The notes: a model not told the origin generated them from the sequence alone. A stretch of DNA of 32,203 nt from an uncultured Ruminococcus sp. (GCA_902761375.1 CACWKB010000023.1:1-32203), one strand, 5' to 3'. Counted from the first letter of the stretch, positions 8,517 to 16,214 are shown. Program-made: numbers and translations.

Positions 8517-8576
8517 TTTACGACCTCCTAATATACTCTTCATGTCAGGATATGAGCGGAGCGCCGGGAATATGAT

Positions 8577-8680
8577 TGGTAGGGGTTAGGAGTTAGTGAT
8601 TAGGGATTAGGGGTTAGGAATTAGGGATTAGGGGTTAGGGATTAGGGGTTAGGAGTCAGGGATTGGGGATTTGGGGGGCT
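8577..8680 (+). repeat. GGGGTTAGG-type telomere-like array
   Basis: About a dozen degenerate 7-8 base units of GGGGTTAG, GGAGTTAG and GGGATTAG follow one another without a reading frame. Related arrays lie at 27776-27846 and, inverted, at 28035-28069. Runs of three or four G at regular spacing could form G-quadruplexes. Confidence 0.8.
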
Positions 8681-8702
8681 GTGCAGCCTGAATGCGCCAA
8701 AC

Positions 8703-8731
8703 TTGCATTTTTTATTATCATATGTTATAAT
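8703..8731 (+). promoter_or_regulatory. Promoter of the cyclophilin/HAD operon
   Basis: TTGCAT (8703-8708), 17-base spacer, TATAAT (8726-8731). It is the only good promoter before the 8944 gene, but a 161-bp inverted-repeat element lies between them, giving a leader of about 205 bases. Confidence 0.65.
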
Positions 8732-8752
8732 AAAACTGTGTGTTTTATACAA

Positions 8753-8913
8753 GGGCGCCTCTAAAAATCCCTTGCCGCTCATAGCCGCAAATCTATCACA
8801 GCATCTTTCTGCCAAAACTCCTCGTTATACGTCAGTATGACTTCGCCGTTTTGACAGAAATCTACTGTAAAATATCTGTACCTCTGAACAACAGGGGATT
8901 TTTAGAGGCACCC
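8753..8913. mobile_element. MITE-like element with 19-bp terminal inverted repeats
   Basis: The ends match in 18 of 19 bases: GGGCGCCTCTAAAAATCCC (8753-8771) and the complement of 8895-8913. A second inner inverted repeat pairs TTTCTGCCAAAAC with GTTTTGACAGAAA, so the whole 161 bp can fold into one long hairpin. It has no reading frame, hence a non-autonomous element is the best reading. I see no clear target-site duplication. Confidence 0.75.
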
Positions 8914-8943
8914 ATAGAACATATTATGAAAGGAAAGTTTTAA

Positions 8944-9918
8944 ATGAAAGCTTTATCGCGGATCATTGCCGCAGCGGGCTGCGTCGCCGTCGCTGTTGCC
9001 GCGGCGGGCTGCAGCGGCGGAGACTTGGGCTCTGCCGCTTCGGACAAGACGTCGGCTCCTGCCGCCGCGACCTCGGATGAGGCGCGCGGAGATTTCGAGC
9101 AGCTCGGAGTTGACGCATCGACGCTCGGGATAAGCCCTTCCGTATATGTCGATAAGGTACACAAGCCCGGTTTCCAGCTCGATCAGCCGGAGCCCGGCGA
9201 CGAGGTGGCGGTCATCGTGACCGACATGGGCGAGATCACCCTCAGGCTGTTTCCCGAGCAGGCTCCGAAAACGGTCACGAATTTTGTCAACCTCGCCCGC
9301 GAGGGAAAATACGACGGCACGTCGATAGACCTCGTGCTGTGCGACAGCCTGATCCAAGGCGGCGTCATCGGCTCCGACCCCTCTCATCCCAACGGACTGA
9401 GCTCCTTCGGCGACGAGTTCGAGGACGAGTTCTCGACCTCGCTGCTCAACCTGCGCGGCGCGGTCGCGATGTCGAATCCTCTCAGGGACTGCAACGGCTC
9501 GCAGTTCTTTATCAATCAGACCTCGGCTCAGGCTTTTGCCGAGGGCGGCGGCTGGGCTGCGCTCGAAAAGCGCTGGGGGGACGTAAAATCCAAGCTGCTG
9601 AGCTATAAGGATTCGAGCCTGCTCTCGGCTTATATAGAGGAGAACGGGGACAGGTTCCTCAATACCGACTGCATCCCGGGCAGTATCCGTGAGCTGTACA
9701 CGCAAAACGGCGGCAATCCCGCCTTTGACGGGACATATAACGCAGCCGACAGGGGCTGTACGGTCTTTGCGCAGGTATGCGCCGGGATGGAAACGGTCGA
9801 CCGCATAGCAAGGGTCTCGGTAGACGAGGACGGCGCGCCGATCGCCGGAATAGAGATAAAAACGATCCGCATCGAACCATTTGAGCCTGCCGCCGAGGAG
9901 ACTGCTCCCGCGGCATAA
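8944..9918 (+). CDS. Cyclophilin-type peptidyl-prolyl isomerase-like lipoprotein
   Basis: Exported lipoprotein (324 residues) with lipobox VAAAGC (Cys23) and a cyclophilin domain from about residue 87. VIVTDMGEITLRLFPEQAPKT is the standard first strand. QGG and GSQFFI are conserved and the domain closes with TVFAQVCAGMETVDRIA. The stretch that normally reads FHRxIxxFMIQGG is IDLVLCDSLIQGG, so the catalytic Arg and its neighbours are replaced. An insertion of about 60 residues separates the last two strands. Proline isomerase activity is therefore doubtful; a chaperone or binding role on the cell surface is possible. AAAGGAAAG precedes the ATG. A HAD phosphatase gene follows 12 bases downstream, probably in the same operon. 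Confidence 0.88.
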   Translation: MKALSRIIAAAGCVAVAVAAAGCSGGDLGSAASDKTSAPAAATSDEARGDFEQLGVDASTLGISPSVYVDKVHKPGFQLDQPEPGDEVAVIVTDMGEITLRLFPEQAPKTVTNFVNLAREGKYDGTSIDLVLCDSLIQGGVIGSDPSHPNGLSSFGDEFEDEFSTSLLNLRGAVAMSNPLRDCNGSQFFINQTSAQAFAEGGGWAALEKRWGDVKSKLLSYKDSSLLSAYIEENGDRFLNTDCIPGSIRELYTQNGGNPAFDGTYNAADRGCTVFAQVCAGMETVDRIARVSVDEDGAPIAGIEIKTIRIEPFEPAAEETAPAA

Positions 9919-9930
9919 ACGGAGGACGAT

Positions 9931-10779
9931 ATGAAAAATCCGCCGATCATCGCATTGATGTATGACTTTGACCGCACTCTCTGCACGCGAGATATGCAGG
10001 AGTACGGCTTCATCCCGAGCCTCGGACTGAGCGAGGCTCAGTTCTGGGAGGAGGCGAACAGCCTCGGACAGCGCGAGCACATGGACTCGATACTCGCCTA
10101 TATGTACGCCATGGTCAAGCTCGCCGGAGACAAGGGCGTGCCGATCTGCCGCGAGAGCCTGATAAGCGGAGGCAAAAGCGTCGAGTTCTTCAAGGGCGTT
10201 GAGGGCTGGTTCGACCGCATCTCGGAGTTCGGCTGTCAAAACGGCGTGTGCATCGAGCATTATGTCATATCCTCGGGGCTGCGCGAGATAATCGAGGGGA
10301 CCTCGGTGAGCCGCTGCTTCAAGAGCATCTTCGCCTGCGAATTTCTGTACGATGAAAACGGAAACGCGGTCTGGCCGAAAACCGACGTAAACTACACCAA
10401 CAAGACCCAGTTCGTCTACCGCATCAACAAGGGAGTGCTCGATGTCGCCAACGACGTAGACCTGAACCGCTCGATGCCCGACGACAGCAAGCGCGTGCCC
10501 TTCACCAATATGATCTATATAGGCGACGGACTTTCGGACGTGCCGTGCATGAAGATGATGAAGGCGTACGGAGGCTATTCGATAGCCGTATACCGCGACC
10601 GCAAGAAGGTCGAGGAGCTGCTGGCGAGGGACAGGGTAGATTTCATCTATCCCGCCGACTACAGCGAGGGCAGCGGACTGGACGTAACCGTGAGGAACAT
10701 AATCCGCAAGATGGCGGTCTGCGATATCCTGACCGAGGAGAACCACAGGCTCAAGGCGGAGATAATAGTTGAAAATTGA
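9931..10779 (+). CDS. HAD-superfamily phosphatase (phosphoserine phosphatase-like)
   Basis: Cytoplasmic haloacid-dehalogenase family hydrolase (282 residues). Motif I is DFDRTL (nucleophile Asp12, acid/base Asp14). Motif II is the Ser-containing VISSGLREI stretch near residue 112. Motif IV is GDGLSDVPCM near residue 198. A helical cap occupies about residues 20-100. This arrangement matches phosphoserine phosphatase-like members, but the substrate cannot be read from sequence. GGAGG lies 7 bases before the ATG and the gene follows the cyclophilin-like gene by 12 bases. No pathway link between the two is evident. Confidence 0.88.
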   Translation: MKNPPIIALMYDFDRTLCTRDMQEYGFIPSLGLSEAQFWEEANSLGQREHMDSILAYMYAMVKLAGDKGVPICRESLISGGKSVEFFKGVEGWFDRISEFGCQNGVCIEHYVISSGLREIIEGTSVSRCFKSIFACEFLYDENGNAVWPKTDVNYTNKTQFVYRINKGVLDVANDVDLNRSMPDDSKRVPFTNMIYIGDGLSDVPCMKMMKAYGGYSIAVYRDRKKVEELLARDRVDFIYPADYSEGSGLDVTVRNIIRKMAVCDILTEENHRLKAEIIVEN

Positions 10780-10846
10780 AAATTAAGGGTCGCTTCGCTC
10801 CGGAGTTATAATGCTGTGTGCGGTTAGCCTAACGTTCGGTTACAAC

Positions 10847-10885
10847 AAAAAAGCCTCCTTTGTTAAAGGAGGTGGCGCGGCGCTC
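10847..10885 (+). repeat. GCCTCC-TTTGTTAAA-GGAGG element, shortened copy
   Basis: Contains AAAAGCCTCCTTTGTTAAAG and continues GGAGGTGGCGCGGCG before joining the 340-bp element. It resembles 27932-27968. Its hairpin with preceding sequence may help end transcription of the HAD gene. Confidence 0.7.
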
Positions 10886-11225
10886 TGCGATGTACCGGAC
10901 GTTTATTTACAGCGGAAAACGCAGCATTAGTATAAAATACGTGGTCGGAAATCCTCAGTCAGCGTTTGGCTGTGAACCTAACGGGCTCCCCTTGAGGGGA
11001 GCTGTCAATCCGTTAAGGATTGACTGAGGGGTGGCTTGCGCCGCCATTTTCTGATAATCCGACGTTGCTCGGTAAAGCAAACCTATTGTTCATCGCAAAA
11101 CGGTATCACAGAAAGATAAAGCTCGTTCCCGTTTCCCCACCCTCAGCCGCGCTTTTGGCGCGACAGCTCCCCTCAAGTGGAGCCAATTTTTATCCCCGAA
11201 CACGCAGCATTACAAATCGGGTGCG
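10886..11225 (+). repeat. 340-bp duplicated palindromic spacer element, copy A
   Basis: Starts TGCGATGTACCGGACGTT and ends with GCAGCATTACAAATCGGGTG. It matches 31727-32069 in the same orientation with scattered differences. Inside, GGCTCCCCTTGAGGGGAGCT near one side is answered by AGCTCCCCTCAAGTGGAGCC near the other, making one large imperfect palindrome with smaller hairpins (TCAATCCGTTAAGGATTGA). No reading frame is shared by both copies. The remaining 10780-10846 bases are short AT-rich repeats. Confidence 0.85.
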
Positions 11226-11265
11226 TGTGCTTCTAACTTCTCACTTCTCACTTCTTTGAAATCAT

Positions 11266-11295
11266 CCGTATTTTCCGGGTATAATATTAAAAAAA
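11266..11295 (+). promoter_or_regulatory. Promoter of the MoxR/DUF58/transglutaminase operon
   Basis: TTGAAA (11266-11271), 18-base spacer, TATAAT (11290-11295), 12 bases before the MoxR start codon. The leader would be very short. Confidence 0.6.
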
Positions 11296-11306
11296 GGTAA
11301 ATTTTC

Positions 11307-12233
11307 ATGAATGAGTTCCATCAGATAATAAACGAAGTCAAAAAGGCGGTGAACGGCAAGGACAGGACGGTCGTCATGACCCTGCTTGCGCTGCTCGCCG
11401 GAGGAAATATACTGATCGAGGACATCCCCGGCGTGGGAAAGACCACCATGGCTGTGGCTTTTTCAAAGGCGCTCGGGCTGCGGTGCTGCCGCGTCCAGTT
11501 CACTCCGGACACCCTGCCGTCCGATATCACGGGCTTTTCCTCCTTTCAGAAGGAGACCGGCAAAACCGTGTTCCATCCCGGAGCGGTATTCTGCAATCTG
11601 TTTTTGGCGGATGAGCTCAACCGCACCTCGAGCCGCACCCAGTCGGCTCTGCTCGAGGCGATGGAGGAGCGCGGCGTGACGGTCGACGGCAGGACATATC
11701 CGCTCGAGCCGCCGTTTTCGGTGATCGCCACCCAGAATCCCGTGGGAGCGTCGGGTACCCAGCTTTTGCCGGATTCCCAGACCGACCGCTTTATGATCCG
11801 CGTTTCGATGGGCTATCCCGACGCGGAGGCTGAGACCGATATGCTGCTCAACAGGGTCTCCTCAAATCCGCTCGACAGCGTCGGCAACGTGGTCGACGCC
11901 AAGGGCTTTCTGAGGATGCAGGAGCAGGTCAGGGGCGTTTACGTCGACGGCGATATTGCGGCTTATATAGTTTCGCTCGTTCGCGCTACCCGCGAGGATG
12001 TGCTCATCTCACGGGGCGCAAGCCCGCGCGCTACTCTTGCGCTGACCGATATGAGCAAGGCGGCGGCGTTCGCCTCCGGGCGCGATTACGTCACGCCCAA
12101 GGACGTCCGAAACGTGTTTTACAATACGCTCTCCCACCGCATCATCCTCAGCGCCGAGGCTGCCTCGCGTTCGATGAGCGCCGGTGACGCGCTTGACGCG
12201 GTGCTCAAAAGAGTGAAGTCTCCAAAGGTGTGA
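11307..12233 (+). CDS. MoxR-family AAA+ ATPase
   Basis: Cytoplasmic AAA+ chaperone-like ATPase (308 residues). Walker A is IPGVGKTT at about residues 40-47, Walker B is LFLADELN near 99-106, and sensor 1 is in VIATQNP near residue 142. The C-terminal lid domain (about 210-305) has the usual SPRATLALTDMSKAAAF stretch. MoxR ATPases next to DUF58 and transglutaminase-like membrane proteins are a widespread three-gene arrangement thought to help mature or assemble envelope proteins. The next gene begins one base after this stop, implying translational coupling. Confidence 0.95.
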   Translation: MNEFHQIINEVKKAVNGKDRTVVMTLLALLAGGNILIEDIPGVGKTTMAVAFSKALGLRCCRVQFTPDTLPSDITGFSSFQKETGKTVFHPGAVFCNLFLADELNRTSSRTQSALLEAMEERGVTVDGRTYPLEPPFSVIATQNPVGASGTQLLPDSQTDRFMIRVSMGYPDAEAETDMLLNRVSSNPLDSVGNVVDAKGFLRMQEQVRGVYVDGDIAAYIVSLVRATREDVLISRGASPRATLALTDMSKAAAFASGRDYVTPKDVRNVFYNTLSHRIILSAEAASRSMSAGDALDAVLKRVKSPKV

Positions 12234-12234
12234 T

Positions 12235-13185
12235 ATGCTCAAAAATTGGTTGATATATTTAGGGCTGCTCGCGGCGGCGTTCGTGTTCAGCCTGTATTAT
12301 TTTAAGTGGTTTTCGTGGATAGTGCTGCTGATCGCTGCGGCGGCGCCGATAGTCTCGCTTCTGCTCAGCCTGCCGTTTATGATTACGGCGGCTGCCGGAG
12401 GCGTCAATGTCTCGGCGCCCGGTTCGGTCAGCCGCGGAGACGGGCTCAGCCTCGGCGTGTCGCCTCTGAAGCGCGCGTCGGTCTTTCCGAGGCTGAAGCT
12501 TACTCTCGCCTGCGAAAACCGCTTTGCTTCTCAAAAGCTGCGGCTGCGGTTCTGTCACTGCGGCCTGCTCAGGTCGCCCCTGAGCCTCGACGCCTCGGCG
12601 CTCTCGGCGCACTGCGGCGAGGTCACGGTCACAAGGCGGCGCTGCTTCGTGTACGATATGCTCGGGCTGTTCTGCCTGCCCGTGAGGATAAACGCTCCCG
12701 AGAGCCTGACGGTCTATCCCGTCGCCGAGGAGCCTGCGCTGCTGCCCGAGGCGGCGATGACCGTCGTGGGCTATAAGCCCAAGAGCGGCGGAGGCTTTGC
12801 CGACGACTACGAGCTGCGACCCTATATCGAGGGCGACAGTCCGCGCAGCATCCACTGGAAGCTGAGCTCGCGCACCGACGAGCCGATCGTCCGCGAGCCG
12901 AGTCTGCCGGTCTGCCGCGAGCTGCCGCTAATGCCGGTGCTCGGAAAGAACCGCACCGAAAACGACGGCGTGCTCGCGCGGCTTTACGGAGCGGTGCGGC
13001 TTGTTCTGACGAGGACGGACGCGGTCTGCCTCGACAGGCAGGGAGAAGCTCACCGCGTGAACGGCGATGACGGCTGGAAGGAATACCTGCGCGCCCTTTA
13101 CGCTCAGTCCGGTTCAGCTCCGGCTCAGACGGCGGGAGGACTGTACCGCGTGACCCCCTCCGGCGAGGAGGTGAGCGGCTTATGA
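12235..13185 (+). CDS. DUF58 domain membrane protein
   Basis: A 316-residue protein with two N-terminal membrane helices (about residues 5-50) and a soluble beta-rich region. The DUF58 signature is GGFADDYELRPYIEGDSPRS followed by IHWKLSSRTDEPIVRE at about residues 181-220. DUF58 proteins contain a von Willebrand A-like fold and work with MoxR ATPases; the exact activity is not established. It starts one base after the MoxR stop and overlaps the next gene by 4 bases (ATGA), so the three are surely co-translated. Confidence 0.92.
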   Translation: MLKNWLIYLGLLAAAFVFSLYYFKWFSWIVLLIAAAAPIVSLLLSLPFMITAAAGGVNVSAPGSVSRGDGLSLGVSPLKRASVFPRLKLTLACENRFASQKLRLRFCHCGLLRSPLSLDASALSAHCGEVTVTRRRCFVYDMLGLFCLPVRINAPESLTVYPVAEEPALLPEAAMTVVGYKPKSGGGFADDYELRPYIEGDSPRSIHWKLSSRTDEPIVREPSLPVCRELPLMPVLGKNRTENDGVLARLYGAVRLVLTRTDAVCLDRQGEAHRVNGDDGWKEYLRALYAQSGSAPAQTAGGLYRVTPSGEEVSGL

Positions 13186-15278
13186 AAAAGCGAGTGATCG
13201 TCAGCGAGCTGCTGACCGCCTGCTTCGGCGTAGCGTCGGTGATACTGACGCTGTGCTGCTTTGCCACGGCGTTCGGGCTCGATTTTTCGGCTTGGACGGT
13301 CGCCCTCGTCTGCGCCGTCTCCGGCTTGCTCGTATGGGGAGCCTCGCGGATAATACCGCGTCCGTTCGGAGTTCCAGCGGCGGCGACCTCGGCGGCCGCG
13401 GCTGCGGCTTTTACGGCTTTTTTCAGCCTCGGGGAGCTGAACGCGCAGCTCAATTATGCCGTGAACGGCTTTTTGAGGATCTATCACAGGGTATACTCGG
13501 TCTTTCCCGAAAGCCTGTTTTTCGCTGAGGATTCCGCCGACAACGTCACGCTGCTGTTCTCGGTCATCGGCTTGGTGTTCTGTGCGGCAGCCGTGCTGAG
13601 CTTGTGCCGCGCGAGGGTGTTTTTTCCGACGCTGCTGCTCTCGCTGCTGCTGCTCGTGCCGTGCTTCATCACGGTCGATTCGCCGCCCGAGCCGCTCTGC
13701 TTCGTGATGCTCGTCGCGGTGCTGCTCTCGCTCTACGTCTCCTCGTTTGCGAGGCGCAGGACGGAAAACGGCGGCTTTGCGCTTGCGGTCAGCTTCTGCG
13801 CGGTCGCGGCGCTGTCACTTATAATCACCTCTATATTTCCGTACGAGAAATATGAACGCTACCTCTGGCAGGACGAGCTGCTCGGCGTGGCTGAGGAGCT
13901 AACGGGCGTCGGCACGGATTTCGGCGAGGCGATCAGTCCGCTCGAAGGGCTGAAAGCCTCCGCGTCCAAAACCGTCGATCTGCGCCGCGAGGGAAGGCAC
14001 ACCCTGACCCATGTGCCTGTGCTCAAGGCGTTGTCCGAGAGCGGCGGGCGGCTTTATCTGCGCGGCGTTTCCTACGCGAACTACGCCGACAGCAAATGGT
14101 CTCTGCTCGACAGGGAGCAGCAGGCGGCGTTTCCGCAGGACTATGACTTTTTGTTCTCGGGCTCGGCGTCCGGCGAGCCCAAACAGCTCAGCGTTATCAC
14201 CGAGCGCCGCTCCGAGCTCTGCTACACTCCGTATTTCTGCACCGCGCTGTCGGAGGGCATGAGCCCCGTTCTTGACGTCGGGGTCAAAAACGAGAAGGGC
14301 GTGAAGTCCTATGATTTTGAGGTGCTGAGCGCCGATGAGATCGGGGACGCTCAACTGAGCCGCAAATATATCGACTATGTTGAACAGAATTACCTCAGCC
14401 TGCCCGAGCAGACCGAGGAGCTGATGAGTGGGTTTATCGACGCTGAGGGCTTGTATGAGGCGACGGAGGGCGAGGAGGATTATTACAGAGCCGCGGCTGA
14501 GGCTGTGCGGCGCGTCGTTTCCTCGCGCGGACACTACGCGCTCGAGTGCGAGAGAGTGCCTGCGGACAAAGACTTCGCTTTTTGGTTCCTGACCGAGGCG
14601 GAGAGCGGCTACTGCGTCCACTACGCCGCCGCCGCGACCGTGCTGCTGCGCGCAATGGGCGTACCTGCGCGCTATGTAACGGGCTACTGCGCCGATGTCA
14701 CCGCCGGAAGATGGACGACGGTGACGACCGACAACGCCCACGCTTGGGCTGAGTATTTCGACGAGGAGCGCGGCTGGTGCGTGCTCGACGCTACGCCGCC
14801 CGATTTCAGCCCGTCGCAGTATGAGCCTACTCAGCCGACCACCGCAGCCGGCACCCGTGAGGCTGTGCCGCGCAGCACCGAGGCTCCGACAAAGCCTGCG
14901 CCCGAACGCTCGGGAGGCGGCAGTAAGGCTCCGTGGCAGCTTGTCATCCCGTTTGCCGCCGTGACCGCGCTGATCTTGATTATAATTCTGAAAACGAAAA
15001 TAACCGACTTGATCAGACGACGCGGCTTCACCGTCGGCAGCCGCGACGACCGCGCGCGCTATGCCTACAGATATCTCCTGCGCCTGAGCGGACGGACGGG
15101 CATAGCCGTGCCGCAGGAGCTTGAGGATATCGCGTCCAAGGCGAGGTTCAGCGACAGACACGTGACCGAGGATGAGCTCGAGGCGATCTGCGGATACGCG
15201 AAAAAGCAGCGCGACGAGCTGTACCGCTCGGCTGCGCCTCTCAAAAAACTTTACTGTCGGATCATTTTGGGCTTGTAA
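13182..15278 (+). CDS. Transglutaminase-like membrane protein (TgpA/DUF3488 type)
   Basis: A 698-residue polytopic membrane protein. About six hydrophobic segments fill residues 1-220, followed by an extracytoplasmic region with a transglutaminase-like domain. Its triad is visible: Cys478 in ESGYCVHYA, His520 in NAHAWAE and Asp536 in CVLDATPP. A Pro/Thr-rich linker, one more membrane helix (about 585-605) and a basic C-terminal cytoplasmic tail follow. These proteins usually cleave or cross-link peptide substrates outside the membrane; the substrate here is unknown. The start overlaps the DUF58 stop (ATGA). A strong terminator closes the operon 5 bases after the stop. Confidence 0.92.
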   Translation: MKKRVIVSELLTACFGVASVILTLCCFATAFGLDFSAWTVALVCAVSGLLVWGASRIIPRPFGVPAAATSAAAAAAFTAFFSLGELNAQLNYAVNGFLRIYHRVYSVFPESLFFAEDSADNVTLLFSVIGLVFCAAAVLSLCRARVFFPTLLLSLLLLVPCFITVDSPPEPLCFVMLVAVLLSLYVSSFARRRTENGGFALAVSFCAVAALSLIITSIFPYEKYERYLWQDELLGVAEELTGVGTDFGEAISPLEGLKASASKTVDLRREGRHTLTHVPVLKALSESGGRLYLRGVSYANYADSKWSLLDREQQAAFPQDYDFLFSGSASGEPKQLSVITERRSELCYTPYFCTALSEGMSPVLDVGVKNEKGVKSYDFEVLSADEIGDAQLSRKYIDYVEQNYLSLPEQTEELMSGFIDAEGLYEATEGEEDYYRAAAEAVRRVVSSRGHYALECERVPADKDFAFWFLTEAESGYCVHYAAAATVLLRAMGVPARYVTGYCADVTAGRWTTVTTDNAHAWAEYFDEERGWCVLDATPPDFSPSQYEPTQPTTAAGTREAVPRSTEAPTKPAPERSGGGSKAPWQLVIPFAAVTALILIIILKTKITDLIRRRGFTVGSRDDRARYAYRYLLRLSGRTGIAVPQELEDIASKARFSDRHVTEDELEAICGYAKKQRDELYRSAAPLKKLYCRIILGL

Positions 15279-15282
15279 TAAT

Positions 15283-15329
15283 ACTGTCATCCCGGGCGGC
15301 GGCGCCGCTTCTCGGGATGACAGTTTTTT
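15283..15329 (+). terminator. Terminator of the MoxR operon
   Basis: ACTGTCATCCCG pairs perfectly with CGGGATGACAGT (12 bp), with a GC-rich loop that itself folds and a run of six T. It also separates this operon from the converging sigma-like gene. Confidence 0.9.
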
Positions 15330-15335
15330 CATGGA

Positions 15336-15629
15336 TCACATATAGTATGAGGCGATGTTTTTCAGCTTCTTCATCGCCGCCGAGATGTGGCGGCTGACGG
15401 TGGAGGCGTTGAGCCCGAGCTCGCGGGCGACCTCCTTCTGCTTTTTGCCGCAGAGACAGCACTCGGTCAGGCAGTGCCTCTGCAGCGGCGTCAGCTCGTC
15501 GCGGATAGCCTTGGCGAGGATGCTCTTCATTTTGCTGCGGCTGCTGTCGTTGGTCGAGCGGCTGTGAAGGGAGAGCATGCCGAGCTTGTTGAGGTTCGTA
15601 TCGCTGAAGTGAACTCTTTCGATCCGCAT
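15336..15629 (-). CDS. Small sigma-70 region 4-like DNA-binding protein
   Basis: A 97-residue protein with a C-terminal helix-turn-helix of sigma region 4/LuxR type: RDELTPLQRHCLTECCLC, then KKQKEVARELGLNASTVSRH and ISAAMKKLKNIA. It lacks sigma region 2, so it is more likely a transcription regulator or a stand-alone region 4 protein than a full sigma factor. Start choice: ATG 15629 overlaps the stop of the upstream gene as TGATG, which signals coupled translation. A longer in-frame version from 15680 would run through that gene. The last residues end 7 bases from the MoxR operon terminator. Target genes are unknown; its leader suggests possible self-control. Confidence 0.8.
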   Translation of the reverse strand: MRIERVHFSDTNLNKLGMLSLHSRSTNDSSRSKMKSILAKAIRDELTPLQRHCLTECCLCGKKQKEVARELGLNASTVSRHISAAMKKLKNIASYYM

Positions 15630-15835
15630 CAGGCAACACCTCTGTGTCTGCGCATGAGGTGATCGGCGATATCGAGGCATTCGCCGCGGCAGACGCGGTA
15701 CTGCGCGATGCGGCGGTCGATCTCCTTTTTCTCGCTCAGCGGAGCCGGCGCGCGTCTGAGCTTCAGCTTTTCTATCGTTTCCGCCAGCCTCTCGGCGGCG
15801 GCTTTGTATTCAAGCGACCATTCCAAATAATTCAT
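15629..15835 (-). CDS. Small coiled-coil protein paired with the sigma-like protein
   Basis: A 68-residue, highly charged, helical protein beginning MNYLEWSLEYKAAAERLAET, with heptad-like spacing through EKLKLRRAPAPLSEKKEID and ending HLMRRHRGVA. No membrane segment and no known domain. It shares one base with the downstream sigma-like gene (TGATG), so the two products are probably made in fixed ratio and may act as partners, for instance as an anti-factor or dimerisation partner. That role is inference from arrangement. A moderate AAAGGATG site lies about 9 bases before the ATG. Confidence 0.75.
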   Translation of the reverse strand: MNYLEWSLEYKAAAERLAETIEKLKLRRAPAPLSEKKEIDRRIAQYRVCRGECLDIADHLMRRHRGVA

Positions 15836-15875
15836 TCAAAACACATCCTTTGCTGTTTCATCGATTATTCGTAAC

Positions 15876-15915
15876 GGGAGTCTCACGGCACCGGGGCTCG
15901 CGCCTCAAAGCTCCC
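15876..15915 (-). promoter_or_regulatory. Compact structured 5' leader of the coiled-coil/sigma-like pair
   Basis: The transcript should begin close to 15916. It then reads GGGAG, an inner GGC-GCGA-GCC tetraloop hairpin, CGGTGCCG, and closes with CTCCC. The roughly 40-nt fold lies at the extreme 5' end, about 40 bases before the start codon. It matches no riboswitch class I know. Stabilisation or control are both possible. Confidence 0.4.
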
Positions 15916-15922
15916 TGATATC

Positions 15923-15951
15923 ATTATAGCGCATTATTTGCGAAAAATCAA
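15923..15951 (-). promoter_or_regulatory. Promoter of the coiled-coil/sigma-like pair
   Basis: Minus strand: TTGATT (15946-15951), 17-base spacer, perfect TATAAT (15923-15928). Confidence 0.75.
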
Positions 15952-16214
15952 ACGGATGTTCGATAAAATGCCGAAAAATATGCAATTGTACGATTGTACG
16001 CACAATGCTTTTGAATATTTTTTCACAGAAGAATTAAAAACTATACAATCGGCAACGTGAATTTTTGTATCTTTTGCTACCTCGCGTTTATGAATCGACG
16101 CGAAATACGCGGTAATTCAAAAAATCGTCAAAAATAATGCACAAACTCAGCTTATGAAGTTTGTGCAACCTGTCATTTCCCATGTTTAGTTGAGACAAAA
16201 ACGCCGAAGCGGGC
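15952..16214. other. AT-rich non-coding stretch with a perfect 10-bp inverted repeat
   Basis: No plausible gene on either strand. TGCACAAACT (16138-16147) and AGTTTGTGCA (16158-16167) form a perfect stem around a 10-base loop. On the minus strand it is followed by TTATTTTTG and could act as a terminator; on the plus strand it has no T run. Shorter inverted repeats (GTACGATTGTAC, CGCGT/ACGCG) lie nearby. Confidence 0.5.

Noticed and set aside
8577..8680. GGGGTTAG arrays considered as true telomeres
   Set aside because: They lie inside a contiguous chromosomal segment with genes on both sides, are degenerate, and occur in several spacers.
8953..10746. 597-codon minus-strand frame
   Set aside because: It runs antisense across two clear plus-strand genes (cyclophilin-like and HAD) and the gap between them.
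11020..11259. 79-codon plus-strand frame before the MoxR gene
   Set aside because: It lies wholly inside the 340-bp repeat, is not kept in copy B and has no ribosome site.
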